Made by a program: the position numbers and the translations under genes. Below are positions 10,527 through 23,330 of a stretch of 58,092 nucleotides of DNA, one piece after another. Position 1 is the first letter of the stretch. The number at the start of each line of letters is the position of its first letter. Source of the stretch: Multifurca ochricompacta (lineage: Eukaryota > Basidiomycota > Agaricomycetes > Russulales > Russulaceae); NCBI GenBank assembly GCA_022496185.1, contig WTXG01000225.1, positions 1-58,092 of the forward strand. The letters run 5' to 3'. The notes under the pieces were generated by a model. It searched no databases and was not told where the DNA came from. It saw only the letters and a list, made by a program, of their open reading frames with translations.

Positions 10527-13332
10527 ATGATGATGTGTACATACCTACCCGCACGTTTTCTCCTCTACCCTCCCCCCCGCCTTTATTCTTCATTCCTCTT
10601 TCTTTTCTTGCGCGTGATGTAACCAATCAAAGGGACTTTTGGGGGCTTCTCTAGGCTCTACGATATATGACCAAAATACTTTTTTTTATTACGTACGGAC
10701 ATGGGGGCCACACACATAATGCATGATGCTTATACCAAATGTTATATCAATCACCCCGCAACCCTTCATCACCATGCGACCTCTCACCCTGACTCTGACA
10801 GACACCGCCACAATTCAAACGGATGACAATCGGGGGAAAAAAAAAAAATTAACAGCGACAGACGGTTTCCATCTGTCTGAATTATTCTCTCAAGTGATTC
10901 GAAACAACATCAATAAAGAGGGTTTGGACGTGTTGCATGCACACACGCGCTCATCACTCTCATCAAGAATGAGGTGCATCGCGCGTTCGCGTTCGTTCTG
11001 CTCTCTCTCTCTTCAGTAAAATAATAATAATAATAATAATAATATCCAATGATATCTTGTGTCGTGTGTGAGAGAAACCACCCATACCAGGATCCGGTCT
11101 TCTATCGCTTAGTCGTCTTCTATCGTCTTCTGTCTCTTCTGTATGGTAAAGGGTCTAACTCTCTGCTTCTGTCCTGCCCAGCCCTTCCCTTCCCTGCCGC
11201 GGTAAGGACCCGAGGTTTTCGGGGACGGTGGGGAGGCAGCAAAGGACTCTCCTCTAATCTGTATCTGTATCTGTATCTGTATCTGTATCTGTATCGACCC
11301 ACTTGCGGCGGACCATATCAAAACAACTCACGCTCAAAACAAAACAAAGAAAGATCCCCCCCCCTCGCTTCGCTTCCGCTCTCTTTCTTCTTCTTTTTCT
11401 TTGGATCTTCAATCAAAATTCCCACATGAGTGGGCGCACCATATCTGTTGTTGATGGCTGGGCGGGTTTTTAATAATACCACCTAACTCTTTTTATTATT
11501 ATTATTATTCTTCGACGACGACGGATCACTGCCGAATCGGACCGGGACTTCCATCCATCTCATCCATCCCATCCATCCATACATTTCATTTCGAATTTCG
11601 AATATGAACGATTGAACGATTGAATTTGAATGAATGAATCATTCTTTCTTTTTTGTTTCTTTTTATTTTATTTTGTTTTATTTTATTCTATTTTATTTTT
11701 GTTGTTGTTTATTGTTTCATTGGTTACGGTTTTATGGAATCATTATCATTCGGTAGATGAAGGAATGGATGGAAGAGGATGGGGATCATCAAGAGGTTCT
11801 AATACTTCTAAAGTTAAGAAGCAATTAAGTAGGTTTTCAACCCGCCACCCCCGCCCGCCATATCCATATCTGTTATGATTCCTCCCTTCCGAAGGCGTGG
11901 TGAGACATAACACACGGCGCGCGCACACGCTTATGTATAGTGTCGTGAATCCTAAACTAACCTAAACCTGTCCTATCCTACCACATCCCCTCCTTCCATT
12001 CCATTCCCTTCCCTCTCCGCCACACACACTCTTCCCACGTTGTCTCTACCACCATCCCAGCATTGAACGGAGACATTTCCCATATTAGATGGGGGAGGGG
12101 GGGGGGTAGAGAGGTATCAGACAGATACGAACACGAATACGAATACATGATGGATCGAGATCGGGCGACCGAACAATTCAATTCCACTAAGTTTTAAATA
12201 ACCCGGAACCAACCTAGATAATAACATATAACATAACAAACAACATATATCATTCGTTGTAGAAACAAACCTCCATTGTACCGCCGCACTAAATCGGAGG
12301 GGGGGGGGGGGATGAGAGGGATTACACTATATATGAAACTAGCTCCCTCATGATGATCGCAGATATGGGGGGGGAGGGGGGGGGAGGAGGGGCAGTTAAT
12401 CGTATAGGAAGTTTCATAGTATATTCAAGTCACGGTGAGGGGAGCCTCGAACATCGCCTTGTCTTGTTGGTCTAAGAAAGACAGAACGAGATAAATGGAT
12501 AAAGGTTTTTTTTTTTTTTTTTTGTGCGACCCCTTTGCCCGAATCATCAGATCTGTCCTCCCCCCTCTTTCTCTCTGGTCAAAGCCGGCCAGCCAGTCAA
12601 CCAGCCAACAACAACCAAAAAAAAAGCCAAAGGCGGGAAGCGGAGAGGAGGAGGCGACAAAAAGCAACTTCGAGGAGCGAGCGAAAAAAAAAAAAAAAAA
12701 CGAGAATTTCCCAAAAATTCGCGTCCGGCACCTTGGGCCAGCAGCCCCAGAGATTATCACATTTTTTCGTATCAACCACTATAATTTTCTTCATTCTTTC
12801 TAAGACGATGGATGATTAATCAGCCGCTTTGTTGAGAGCCTTTTGCAGAACCTTACCAGAGCTGAGCTGACCCAAAACAGCAAAGCCGCCAAGGCAGTAA
12901 ACCTTTAAACCCTCCCCCCAAAGGCCGACTTTTTTTTTCTTTGCGTGTGGGTGGGTGAAAAAAGAAAGAAAAAAAAGAAAAATTGCAGTATAGTGGTTTG
13001 TTAGTAAATAGTAGGTTACTAGTAGGTAAACAAATGACCAAAGTAGTTCCTGTTCCTCCTCCCCTCCACACACAAAAAAAAAAAAAACACAAATACACAC
13101 ATGCAAGAACACGATGTACCTTTGTTAGAACCAACTCGATTCAACGGGCATTAGAGGGAGGGGAAAGATAGATAGGAAGACAGAAAGAGAGAGAAAGAGT
13201 CAAACGCTCCACTCAAATAATTTCCAATTGTTGGCAAGTAGCAAAGCAGTAAGTCAAAAAAAAAAAAAAAAAGTCAATGACAGTACTGCTTGTCTTGTCA
13301 ACCGGCATCCTTCAATTATTGTTCAAATGAAT
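10527..13332. other. Intergenic region with simple repeats
   Basis: About 2.8 kb between the KNH-like gene and the 3' end of TF-2. I see no ORF with coding character. Only short frames occur, created by homopolymers and microsatellites. It contains an (AAT)n run near 11023-11043, the TCTGTA repeat at 11257-11295, several A, T, C and G homopolymers, and AT-rich stretches that probably include both 3' UTRs. Confidence 0.6.
11257..11295. repeat. (ATCTGT)n microsatellite
   Basis: Six and a half uninterrupted copies of a 6-bp unit ATCTGT. It lies in the intergenic region after the KNH-like gene and generates spurious repeat ORFs on both strands. Confidence 0.95.
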
Positions 13333-16300
13333 CTAACCCTGTCCCTGCTGCTGTGTCGGATGCGTCGGATGCGAGTGTGCGAGTCCAGAGATGTACGTGT
13401 CCCAATCCTCAAGCCTTTTTACCCCGTCAAAAAAAAAAAGATTAAACTCTCAGTCACATGATACAACAGAAACAACACGCACTCGTAACCTGAAGGCACA
13501 GCCTGCCAAACATCCATATGCCCATCCTGCCCCTGCCCCGCTCCGTGAGCAGCCGCTGCGACGTACGCGGTATACGTGTCCGCGCTCGGTGGAGTCCCCC
13601 CGAACGATGTCGACTGGTGTGGGTGTCCCGTTGGTAGTGGTGGAAGTGGGGGCGGGGCGAACATTGACGTTGCGGTATGATGATGCTGATGTTGATGCTG
13701 GTGCTGGTGCTGGTGTTGATGTTGTTGATGCTGGTGTTGATGTTGATGTTGATGTTGCTGATGCTGATGCTGATGCTGATGCTGCGTATGCGGAGGAGGA
13801 TGAATCGAAGCGGGTGTGAGCCAAGATCTGTCCGTCGTTGACCGAAAAACGTGGCTAGGTACGCGCGCGAGCTCGTCACTATGCGTCGGTAAGTGCGCAT
13901 AAGTGAAGCTCTGAGTTTGGGGCGGTGGCGGTGGTGGCGGTGGTGGCGGGTGATGGGGTGGTAAGATGTCCCCCGAGGACGGTGCCTGTTGCGTAAACGC
14001 GTCCGACTGGTGTACAAAAAGCGGGTCAACGAACGGCGTGCCGCCACTGCCAGCGCCGAGACTGGTCGTCGGCGAGACGGACACTCGTTGTGGTGCCTGA
14101 GGTAACTGGGATAGTTGCGGTGGGCGGCTACTTGTACTCGTGCTTGAGCTGGACTGCAGCGAGACTGGACTGTCCGAGTCGCGCTCGCGTTTTGAGGATG
14201 ATGGGTTTGGCTGAGGGAGCGGGAGGTCACCAACGGATGCTAGCTCATAGAGCACGTCCCTGTACACACACACGCCATCAAAACTAGTGAGCGAACATCG
14301 ATGATGGTAAACGTACCATAATCGTCCTGCAGCATGCCATCTACGGAAAGATAGATGCGAGTCAGTCAGTTAGTCAGGTCAGTCAGTTGAGTATAAATAG
14401 GCACCATTAGGCGCGCACGCACCGTACTTCAGCCACCTGGAGGACGGCCATACATTTGTGCACATCTTCCATTTCCCTAGCTGGGTCAGCCACGCCGCCA
14501 GAGCGCTTCGCGCCCCAAATATTCAGGAGAAGAACGATGCCGGCGGTAAATGCGGGAAGCTGTTGGGAACCCCAAGAACACAAAACAGAAAGTTAGCGCC
14601 CGCTTTGACGGATATAGAAAGCGGATCTAGCGTGCCTGGAAATGTGAGGAAGGGTATTGTGGGGCTCGACGGCGCTGAAGATCTACAACGTGAGCGCATG
14701 AGCGAGCAGCGTTGGTGCAAATTGCGAGAGATGGAAAAGACAAAGGGGATGGTTTCCGTGGGGTCGGTATGAAAGGGCGATGAACGAGGATCTGAAGGTG
14801 ATAGTAATGGCTGTGTAGGCTTGCGGACTGCAGAAACCACTGGAGCTCTTTGAAATTCTGGCCTGTTGTGTCCCATTTGACTGTTCGAACCGGTAAGCGG
14901 TCATGTTGAGGCGAAACATCCAAAAGTACGCACGGTGTCCGGGTACAGTGTCGATCCATTCGTTGAGTCTAGAGTCCAGCTCTGCGACAATATGTTGCTC
15001 CCAATGCGGTCCCACGAATCCAAGAAAAATTTTTGACTTGTTAATCGAATACTATGACACGCGTCCTGAACCCTGAGAGCAATCAACTTGTAAAACGGGA
15101 TGGCTCACGATGGTCCTCAATGCAACGGCTAGGACTTGATTAAGCTTGATGAAGCAAATGAAATACGATAGTAGTGAGGGTTTGCCTGGCGGCTGTTTAA
15201 ATGCCTGTTCAGGGTCGTGCTCGTTCTCCCAGTATTCGTCATCGACATCCGTAGGCATGTCAACATCAAAACTATCACACAACAATTCGTCAACTCAGAG
15301 CGCGAGAGAGTTTGGAGATCGGAGAAATACGACGCACTCTTCCTCCTGAATCGCACACGGACGACCGAGTGACGCACTCATTAACCTGTCCAAGACAACG
15401 AGAACCCTTTTGAGAAGGGAGTTAGCAGGTCATCAAGGACCAAAATAACGTGGTAGATTCGAACCAAAACGCCCGACGCCATTGCTCGGCTTCAACCAAG
15501 CTCATAGAGCTATACAGCTTCTTGCGATGCCTTCCAACATCCTGAATGAGCCGGAGGCCTACGCCAATCATTGTCCAACATGACTGAGGAGCCGAGCAAC
15601 CCTGCAAAAACAAGCAAGCGAGCTGTCGGTGGCGCGTGTTCAAGAGGCGGGTAGTCAAGTCAACAACCCCATCAGCTCGCCGCACGTGACCCAAAACGAA
15701 TATCGGACCTACCGCGTACATCTGGACATCGTATAACAATGGGGGGCCCATTAGACTCCTGCGGAGCATCTGCACCTGCCCGAACCACTTCCAACCTGAG
15801 GAGTGCCACGCGGGCGGTCCATCGAGCAACACGCGGGGATCGTCCGAGTAGCGCGACGCACACGCACACAGGCACAGCAACACGCTCCCGAATGCCTGGT
15901 CGCGAAAGTGCAAATTTTCGCGAAGACGTCGTTCAAACGTTGGGCGGTGTAAAATAGGGAGGAAGAGGTTGATACGCGAGAAGAAAAGGTCGACGAGGTG
16001 ATCGATCAGGTCCGGTTCAGGAAACGTGTAGCGTGGCACCTCTAAGCGAAATGCAGCGCGTTCCCACTGCAGGCGAAAACAATGATGAGCTGGGCAAAGG
16101 GCAAAGAAAAGAAAACGCGGGAGAAGAGGAGCGAGGGGGAAAAAATCTGATGGAAACGCACGGTGTGCTGTGTCCAGAATTCGGGTCGTCGATTGGCCAT
16201 TCGCAAGCGCATATGCTCCTGTTCCGTGTCATCGTAACCCGATTTGAGATCGAAGGCTGCCTGCACGAGGTTGGCACCGCTTGACCTGCCAAAGAAACGG

Positions 16301-17107
16301 AAGTTGATGTTGAGATCGTTAAAGTTGTCTTGGAGGGCGTGTAGGCGACTATTGGAAGCATATTCATCATCACTTGGGTCCAGTTCGTGGTCGCCTCTGT
16401 CGTCTGTTGATGTGAGGCCGTTTCCGGAAAGCTGTGATGGTGGTCGATAGGAACCAGTAACCTGAAGAGTGCGGGATAGTGAGTCTCGCACGAAGCTTTG
16501 CCGATCAACCGGCGCCCCCAGTTCTTCGGTAAAATCGGCATCAGGACACAGCTGGGTGGGATGAGAAACATGAGGGAGTGAAGAATATTGTTGGACCACG
16601 CACTCGTTGCAAAAGACCTTCCATTTTTTCCAATCGCGACTCTAGACTTTCGACATACCTTTGAGCGAAAAGTTGAATCACACTAAACAAAAGCAAAACC
16701 AGCGGGTTGGTTCACGTACCCCTTCGGGGGACCTCGTCTCTAACATGGAGAGTTAGGGTTCAAGGATAGACAAGAATACGGGTACCTGAACTCCGCACCT
16801 TGGCCGCTTCTTCATACTTGCACTCAAAGTTATACGCAGAGCAGTTGGAGCATTTATTTCCGGGCATCTGGCTGCCATCACCTATTTGACATCGTCAGGA
16901 ACGGTGGGAAGTCAAGAGAAAGAGGGGGAATCATACATCGGACTGGAAGGAAGGTCAGTTGAGCTCGACTGGGCCAAAAGGGAGAAGAGTTATACTTTTC
17001 TTTCGCCGACATACATCGCACGCTCTCTGTACTCTTCTCTTCTTCGCAATGCGAGTAGGGTTAGCTTCGGCGTCGTAGATGTCTTCTTCTGCTGATGACA
17101 TGTTCAT
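13333..17107 (-). CDS. Zn2Cys6 fungal transcription factor with Fungal_trans domain (TF-2)
   Basis: Splicing gives a continuous frame of about 1,000 residues from the ATG at 17107 (MNMSSAEED; the ATG at 17101 is the alternative). The zinc cluster uses cysteines 30, 33, 40, 50, 53 and 60 (CX2CX6CX9CX2CX6C) and again needs a 6-nt exon (16937-16942). Next come RRGPPKG and YVESLESRLEKMEGLLQR. The regulatory domain has FLPILHRPTF, SSGWKWFGQVQ, LVVLDRLMSASLGRPCAIQ and AFKQPPGKPS. The C-terminal part (13483 to about 14240) is low-complexity with a long His/Gln tract and Pro runs, and the last exon (13333-13414) reads EDWDTYISGLAHSH. Exon phases and protein blocks match TF-1 almost one to one, so the two arose by duplication. 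The protein should act in the nucleus as a DNA-binding regulator. Its targets are unknown. Confidence 0.88.
13675..13795 (-). repeat. CAT/CAA repeat coding a His/Gln tract in TF-2
   Basis: A run of imperfect CATCAG/CATCAA codons on the minus strand encodes alternating His and Gln in the C-terminal part of TF-2. Such tracts are length-variable and occur in many regulators. The matching region of TF-1 is Ser/Gly-rich instead. Confidence 0.85.
16937..16942 (-). other. 6-nt microexon in the TF-2 zinc cluster
   Basis: Exon 1 ends at 16996 after CDVCRRKK plus one base, and the next exon begins at 16881 with GT GAT GGC. The 6-nt exon TCCGAT (preceded by CTTCCAG, followed by GTATGA) completes KKIRCDG. 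The introns are 53 and 55 nt. Position and phase are identical to the microexon in TF-1 although the intron sequences differ. Confidence 0.8.
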
Positions 17108-17736
17108 GGTTGTGGGGCCCTGGCCAGAGCCGTCACTAGAGGGTGTGAGATAACAACAAAGGACGATGCTAAGCAGAAAAAGAGGGACGCGTTGTATGTG
17201 GAATATGTAGGGACCCTAAACCACACTTGTTGTAATAATATATTGGTATTGGACGTTTCTATTCGGGGCCTGAAGAGGCCGGATGGTGACGCAGCCTTGT
17301 AGCCGAGGGTGGTTGGGACTTGGGTTTGGGGCCTTTCCTACCAACCAAACAATTTCTATACGAACACGAAACACGACATGAATTTCTGACTCGACTATGG
17401 AAAAAAACATTATCGATGGCAGTGTGAAAATGTGTTATAATTTTTATTAATTTCCGCAAGAACGCAATGCAGCATGCAGCAGCATATATGCTGTTTGGCA
17501 CTATACACTATTCTTTTACTCTTGTTGTACAGCCATGAGTGGAGCGGTAATTACCGGTAATCAATGACGCTGAAAGCTAAAATGAACACACCGGCACACA
17601 CACCACCACACACCAGTAACGGAACACACACGACAACCATACGTGGTGGATATCAGCTGAGTTAAAAAGTAAAAGTCCATGTCCATGTCCACGTGTACAA
17701 TGACAATGAACCCATAATCTCCCCGAAACCCGAAAG

Positions 17737-18327
17737 TTAGCTCCTCGTCGTCGCTTTGTCTTTACCCTTTCGTGGTGAAATCCGTTCATATGCATTTTGG
17801 TCATCAATGTCGCCTCTTCGCTTATGCTCTAATTCATTATGTGGTTCACCCCCACTCTCACCGTCCGCATGGCGGTGTTGGCGGAGGCGGTGACGGTGGC
17901 GATATTGGTGGTTTGGCCTTGTCGTACCGTCATCATCAGAGTCGGAATCCGTCTCCGACGAATCTTCATCCGATGATTCATCGAACTGTCTCGGTCTATG
18001 GTAGATACAACAAACTGTAAAAAAAAGGAAATTGTTTTTTTTTTCAGTAAAAAAGAGTCCAATGAGGTCATAGACATGCACGCACTTACTTTTCGATTTT
18101 TTTCTGCCGAGGCCTTCGTTATCTACGACCTCCTCATCCCATACGACTCGCGGACGGTCACGCGGGCCTCCACGAAGACGCAAAATGCCTCCAGGTCCTG
18201 GACCCACAGCAATATCCGCCGTCTGCGCTGAAACGTCTCGCTGTTCAGGATCTTGAACGATGAGCGCAGTGTGTGAGCCTTCCCGCGAAATTGAACTTGA
18301 CGCCCCGCTTTGGGAGACGAAAGCCAT
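17737..18327 (-). CDS. YPI1: Type 1 protein phosphatase inhibitor YPI1 (inhibitor-3 family)
   Basis: Two exons give about 160 residues. Exon 1 starts MAFVSQSGASSS at 18327 and contains LRLRGGPRDRPRVVWDEEVV, then VDNEGLGRKKSK. After an intron (GTAAGT..TTTTTTACAG, about 18011-18085) comes ICCIYHRPRQFDESSDE. RVVWDE..VDNEGLG..KSKICCIYH.P..FDESS is the signature of YPI1/PPP1R11, a small, disordered nuclear regulator that binds the PP1 catalytic subunit (Glc7 in yeast). The rest is acidic, then His/Arg-rich, and ends KGKDKATTRS. The family is usually 100-170 residues, so the length is normal. It lies upstream of TF-2 on the same strand. The call is safe; regulation is not visible. Confidence 0.93.
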   Translation of the reverse strand: MAFVSQSGASSSISREGSHTALIVQDPEQRDVSAQTADIAVGPGPGGILRLRGGPRDRPRVVWDEEVVDNEGLGRKKSKSKCVHVYDLIGLFFTEKKNNFLFFTVCCIYHRPRQFDESSDEDSSETDSDSDDDGTTRPNHQYRHRHRLRQHRHADGESGGEPHNELEHKRRGDIDDQNAYERISPRKGKDKATTRS

Positions 18328-21300
18328 GGCAGATAGAGGAGATGATGGATGGATTAAATGATGATGACGATGATGATGATGATGATGATGATAGCTTCTA
18401 GAGAAACGGTGATAGTGACCGTTCGATGCCAAGGATTCTTTTGTTTCTGGGCAGACTGGCAAGTGCCAAGTGGCAATCAGCAACCTGCGAAGTGTGCGGC
18501 GAAGCACTCTCCTCCTCTCTTCAGTCAGTTCAGCAGCGTACAGCGATTAGATGTCGGATTGGATGGCAGAAGTTGAGTGGCGAGAGCTGACAAATCGATA
18601 AAGTGTTTTTTTTTGCTATTTTGCTATGCTCGGGCTTCGGGCCGCTCAGGCAGAATTTTTAATTTTAATATCGCTTCGATAACACCACGCTTTCTTCTTT
18701 TTTTCGAAGAGAACACATATATTCCCCTCCGTAATTCTTCCTGGTGGTGTAGAGCACCGCATATCGCTTGCGCTTGTGAAAGCTTTTCAATGCTGTCTTC
18801 CCGCTAGTGCTGTGAAAACCGGACCGAACTTTCTCGCACTTTGATAGATGGTTGGTATCCGTTGACGACGTTTGGTTTTTTTCTTTAGACGCCCCATTTC
18901 GGTATCCTAACACTTTGGAAACTTCGCCATGTCGGCCCTAACGTGTGACCGATGATTGCTTTGGGTTGAGTATCTTTTTTTTTTTGGTTCCGATTCCACT
19001 AACGTGTCCCCTAAGGGCACAGAACCCCATGTAGTAGAGATTTGTAATAGTGGTTGGTGAGAGCACACTTCTTTGTTTATATCAGATGCAATGCGCTACA
19101 GTTCGTAAGTGTGAAGGCCTTCTTTCGAGGTGCGCCACTTGTTCTCCTCTCGGGCCAAACCTTTTCCGGAGGTCCTGCCGATAGGTGTTTTACGTCCGAG
19201 CTCAATTAACTTGTGTACATCGATCTCGGGCAAGGGCGCATATGAACGAAGGACAAGGGGCGAGCGGGGAAAACATATTCGCGAAGGTCAGAGATGCGTA
19301 ACGAATCACCTATCTTGGCAGACACATGCGTCCTCGTCTCCTCGCTCCAACCTGATGTCACAATTAGGGTACAAAACAAAAAAAACTCTTCGGAAAACCG
19401 GATCGACTTGTGCTTCCAAGATTCTAGCATTTAGATTTCACTGAACTGTAACTGGCCTGTCCTGAGCGATACAGGTTCAGACAGGCAGGGCAGACTCAAA
19501 TTCCCCTCCCCAACTATTCTCTCCCCAATCAATCAGTCTCAATTACTTACTGTATTATTGGTGGCTTATGGAGCAAAAGGTCCACTCCGCTCAGGGCATC
19601 ATTCAGGAAAGCTTTCCGGTGATTGCAACCCGGATCGACGACATTTACGAAGCCGAAGCAAACATGCAATTTGCATGCATTGCATAAAAGTCAAGTCGGC
19701 CGACCGTACACCAGCCCGCTTATCGGTATCGGTATCGGTTTAGCCTAACGCTTATCTCGACCCGCCCCCCCCCGCTCCGGATGTCCCCGTTGATATGCCG
19801 TATCCCCCCTCCCCTCTCATCCGGTCCGGTTTTAAGCGTTCCAATCAAACGCAAATCCAACTTGCGTCTTACGGCTGAGGTGAGAATGTGTGAGAAAGTA
19901 AAACTCTAAGAAAAAAAAGAAAAAAAGGGCAGCCCACAGCCATGTAAATCGGCGTAGAACAATTTTCAAGAAAGAAGTTTAAGTTGACGCGCGGCGGCTC
20001 CTCGACCATGAGGCCCTCCTCAGTACGAAGGATCTTACTAAAATTGCGTTTGGGCCAGTGGCTGGGGACAGGGATATTTTCCTTCTGCAGGTGGAGAGTG
20101 GCTGTTTTGCCGCCTTATGGGAATTACTGTGCGCGTGAAGTGTGTGTAAGCGGGAAGGAACAACAAAAAAAAAACGTTGACTGACCGACGGCCGTACTTG
20201 CCTCCCAGAGCTTGACCTCACCAAAGGAGCACCAGGTGTCTTGCGCTTGCCTTATATAAGTTGGGATTGATGTACCCCTCATAGTTACTGGCCGCAATGG
20301 AGCTCAATGTAGACTTTTAACGTCCTCGTTGGGTGACCCGTTCTTCGCCCATCGACCCCTGAACTCTCCTGTGAGGAATAGCGCTCACGGACACGAGCCA
20401 AAAGCATAATTATGCTTCCACCACGTAGTAAAGTTGTAAAACGTTTTTTAAAAAAAAACGAGGCGTCATGATAAGCTACGCGCGAGTGACGCCGAACATT
20501 CAAACGAATCTGGGACCCACCTCCGGGCTTGTCGAGGCCACAATAATTATAATCTACAGCAGACCGAGTCAGGGGAAGGGGGAAAAAAAAAAGAAGGGGA
20601 ACTCAGAAAGAGCGAGGTGCGCACTGGAACTGGACATCGATGGCGTCGAATGATGAATTGTTCATCATTGCCTTGACCAAGGCTCGCGTCCGGGAATGGA
20701 CACTGGAGTGAAGCATCCCCTCCCCCCCCCCCTCCCCAGTGATAGCGTTCGGGTGCACAGAGTCGAAACGGTAGGTGTGAATAACGGTTAACATTTGACA
20801 AGTTAATCTCAGGTTCAGATCACTGAATACGTCCAAGCATATCACGATGATGTTATCGATGGGTATCATCTTGACAATAAGCGCTCATGCACATTTGTCG
20901 TTCCTTTCGCTATCGTTCGCAGCCATCACCTTTGGCGCCATAGAAATGACTGAGCCACAGAGAGCTGAAGAGGCACCAACGATGGAGGCCTTCGGTTTGG
21001 AAAGAACCTCATCCTTACTTTGTTTGGGAAAGCTGCACGACGACTGTTGCTCGCCAGTAAAGGAGCAACGCAACATTCTTCATACCGATTTATTACACGT
21101 GATCCACGGGCAGAGATATGGAGACCCTTCCGCGGCTGGCTAGCTGGCACATGTACCTTTATGGTTGCCCAATGATAAGAAGGGCCTGCGGAACGTGCGG
21201 GATGATGCGACCTACGAGGGGAAAAATGGGACCCTCCATCGCAGACAAATGCCACGTAACTACTTAGCCAGAGAGTTTAGAACTGCCCTATTGGAAAATT

Positions 21301-21470
21301 TCCACACAGTAGCGTCGACGTGAAGTCACGAGTCACAAGTGAAAGAAGCCCGGTTTTCCGGAGACGTACATTTAGAATAAAGAGGAAGAGGATCTACGAA
21401 AGGATTCTTTGTATGGATTATTGTATGACGCACATAAGATTTTGTGCCAAAGGGGGTGATCTTGGTGGCA
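18328..21470. other. Gene-poor intergenic region
   Basis: About 3.1 kb with no reading frame I can support. ORFs of 60-110 residues occur on both strands but lack splice continuity or recognisable motifs, and opposing frames overlap. It contains short T, A and C homopolymers. It may hold decayed mobile DNA, but I see no LTRs, terminal inverted repeats or transposase motifs. Confidence 0.5.
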
Positions 21471-21479
21471 GTGGCAGGT

Positions 21480-23330
21480 CGTGAGAAATGAAAAAACCAT
21501 TGGCCCCCATCATCACGTCCACACAAGGCCACGACTGTTCTTCCTCCTCTTCTTAGATGACTCTCGGTCCCATCTGCCTCATCGATCTGATACATATGGC
21601 CGCTCATTCCTGATAAGAATAACTCTGTGCCGACCTTGCAGAGGCGATCAAGTTAGATGACCCCGGCTCCTCCCTCAGACGACGACTTTACGAGCCATGT
21701 AGAACTGAAACGCTATTCGGCTTGAACGCTACGTAACCGAACTAGATACCACGACCCCCCTTCAATCAGTTCTACTCATCAGAGCAGGAAATGGAAAGTA
21801 AATTATCGATCAACCTTAAATTTGTTGTTAACTAACATCATTACTTTCCACCACCCTTTCCTATCGGTTTCAGCGACTCCACTTACGTTATCGAGATCAC
21901 ATTCAGCTGGGTGATTTTCAAAAACTCTCGATGGATGATCTCTCTAAACGAACGAGGTCGAGGGAGGGGGGGGGTGACCGGGGGGGAAGCCAGCCCCCTT
22001 CTCTGGGAGCATCAATTTATGATCTCACCCAAATGTGAGTATGACCCCCCTCTAGATGATCTTCCGGCATGAACGAAGCTCCGACGACGACAATCGGTGA
22101 AATTGACCGGTACATACAAATACCCTCTAGATTCGACATCAACTAAACGAACGTGCAAAAATTTCAAACATACATATAAGGAGGTGATCCTATTTTCTTG
22201 TACGATCTTGCAGGACGATTTCGGAGCCTGGCTGCAGGCTGATTTGTGAGTTTTAATCCATTTGAGGGCCCCTCTTGTGAATTGGTAATGACTAAGTTTA
22301 TCTAATAGTAGGATTTCTTGGTCAATTCCTTTAGTCCCCGCGGAGAGGGAACGTGCAGCGACAGTGGTACACTCCTATGAGCAATTTTTGCTTTAGGGAT
22401 CTTGAGGTTTCCCCGCATTGCAACCTTGAGGTGACATGAGCAAGAGTAAGAGATGGATCGGACAAGCAACATGAACCTTTGGCGCATGATCCTACAAACA
22501 TCTTGGCTTTTGAGACTGGGGAATAGGCTAAGCGGGAAAAAGTGTGATTCTAATTATTAAGGCAGAAGATGAAACGGATGACTTGATCTAAGTTACGGGA
22601 CAACAGGATTCGACTTCACCTTCCGATAGTATACCCTTCTTTCAAAGGCGAACGCTGGACTTCAGAGCTGGACTAATTGACGCAGGGTATCTCTGGAAAT
22701 CACCCCACATTGATAGGGTCGAAGCGGAAACTCGATCTCAGTGACAGTGGCGCAGGTGGTTCTAGGAAGTGCAGAGCAACAGGGAATACGCAGCAGCGAG
22801 ACATTTTTGAAGATCGATCTGTGCGGGAAACTCTTCAGGTGGCTGGGTACAAGTACGCTGAGAAAGATAACAGCCTGGTTGTTTATCCATTGGAAACTGA
22901 AGCCCGATAATGTGGTCATAGACGTCCCGTATCCGTGACTGTCAATTATCGACATTGATTTGTCCGTTTTTTTGTAGAGGACGAAGAAACGACGGTCAAA
23001 GGAGTGGACTGTGTTGAAGGTTGGAAGCTCAGATGAACCCACGAAAAAGTAGAGTCACATCCTTGTTGACCTATGGGGAGCATCTTTTAGTCAGTCATGG
23101 AGGTTGACGAGGTATAGGCAGTTTACAGGAAAGGCTAATGGGCAATGATCCGAGATTATGGCCCACTGTGGGAGAAGTATTGGATGCGTATCAGGAAAGC
23201 AAGGCGACGTAACTAAGCGGAGCGCAGGAGAGGACTGGACTGATGGGTTAGGGAAGCGGGCTCGTTTGAAGTTGGTACGTGCTCTGTTATCTCGTGGGAG
23301 CTGCACTCTCAACTTGGGCATAGTGGACCC
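21480..23330 (+). pseudogene. CRN-kinase relic D
   Basis: The plus strand carries the whole CRN-kinase order in decayed form. Header remnants lie near 21580-21790 (ADLAEAIK, then LDTTTPLQ in another frame). The middle domain follows near 22075-22250 (NEAPTTTIGEI, LYDLAGRFRSLAAG), then an RFPRI and LWRMILQTSWLLRLGNRL block near 22400-22540. At 22677-22910 a linker reads DIFEDRSVRETLQVAGYKYA. Kinase shreds follow near 22970-23260 (EDEETTVKG, GSSDEPT). The blocks lie in different frames with stops between them. Similarity to relic E (26790-28170) is clear even outside coding blocks, including a shared LRGEG/CATGATNNTACAAACAT-type stretch, so D and E derive from one duplication. Confidence 0.7.

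Noticed and set aside
11049..11429. Open frame of 126 codons with Tyr-Leu repeats
   Set aside because: The frame is produced by the ATCTGT microsatellite and a T-rich run. There are no splice sites and no family motifs.
12425..13134. Several overlapping Phe- and Lys-rich frames
   Set aside because: All are built on A/T homopolymers. Opposing frames overlap and none has a motif.
17829..18077. Alternative minus-strand frame across the YPI1 intron
   Set aside because: It reads through an intron with GTAAGT and TTTTTTACAG. Splicing gives the exact YPI1 signature KSKICCIYHRPR.
20847..21143. Open frame starting with a hydrophobic segment (98 codons)
   Set aside because: It could suggest a secreted protein, but two opposing frames of similar size overlap it, and no splice context or family pattern supports it.
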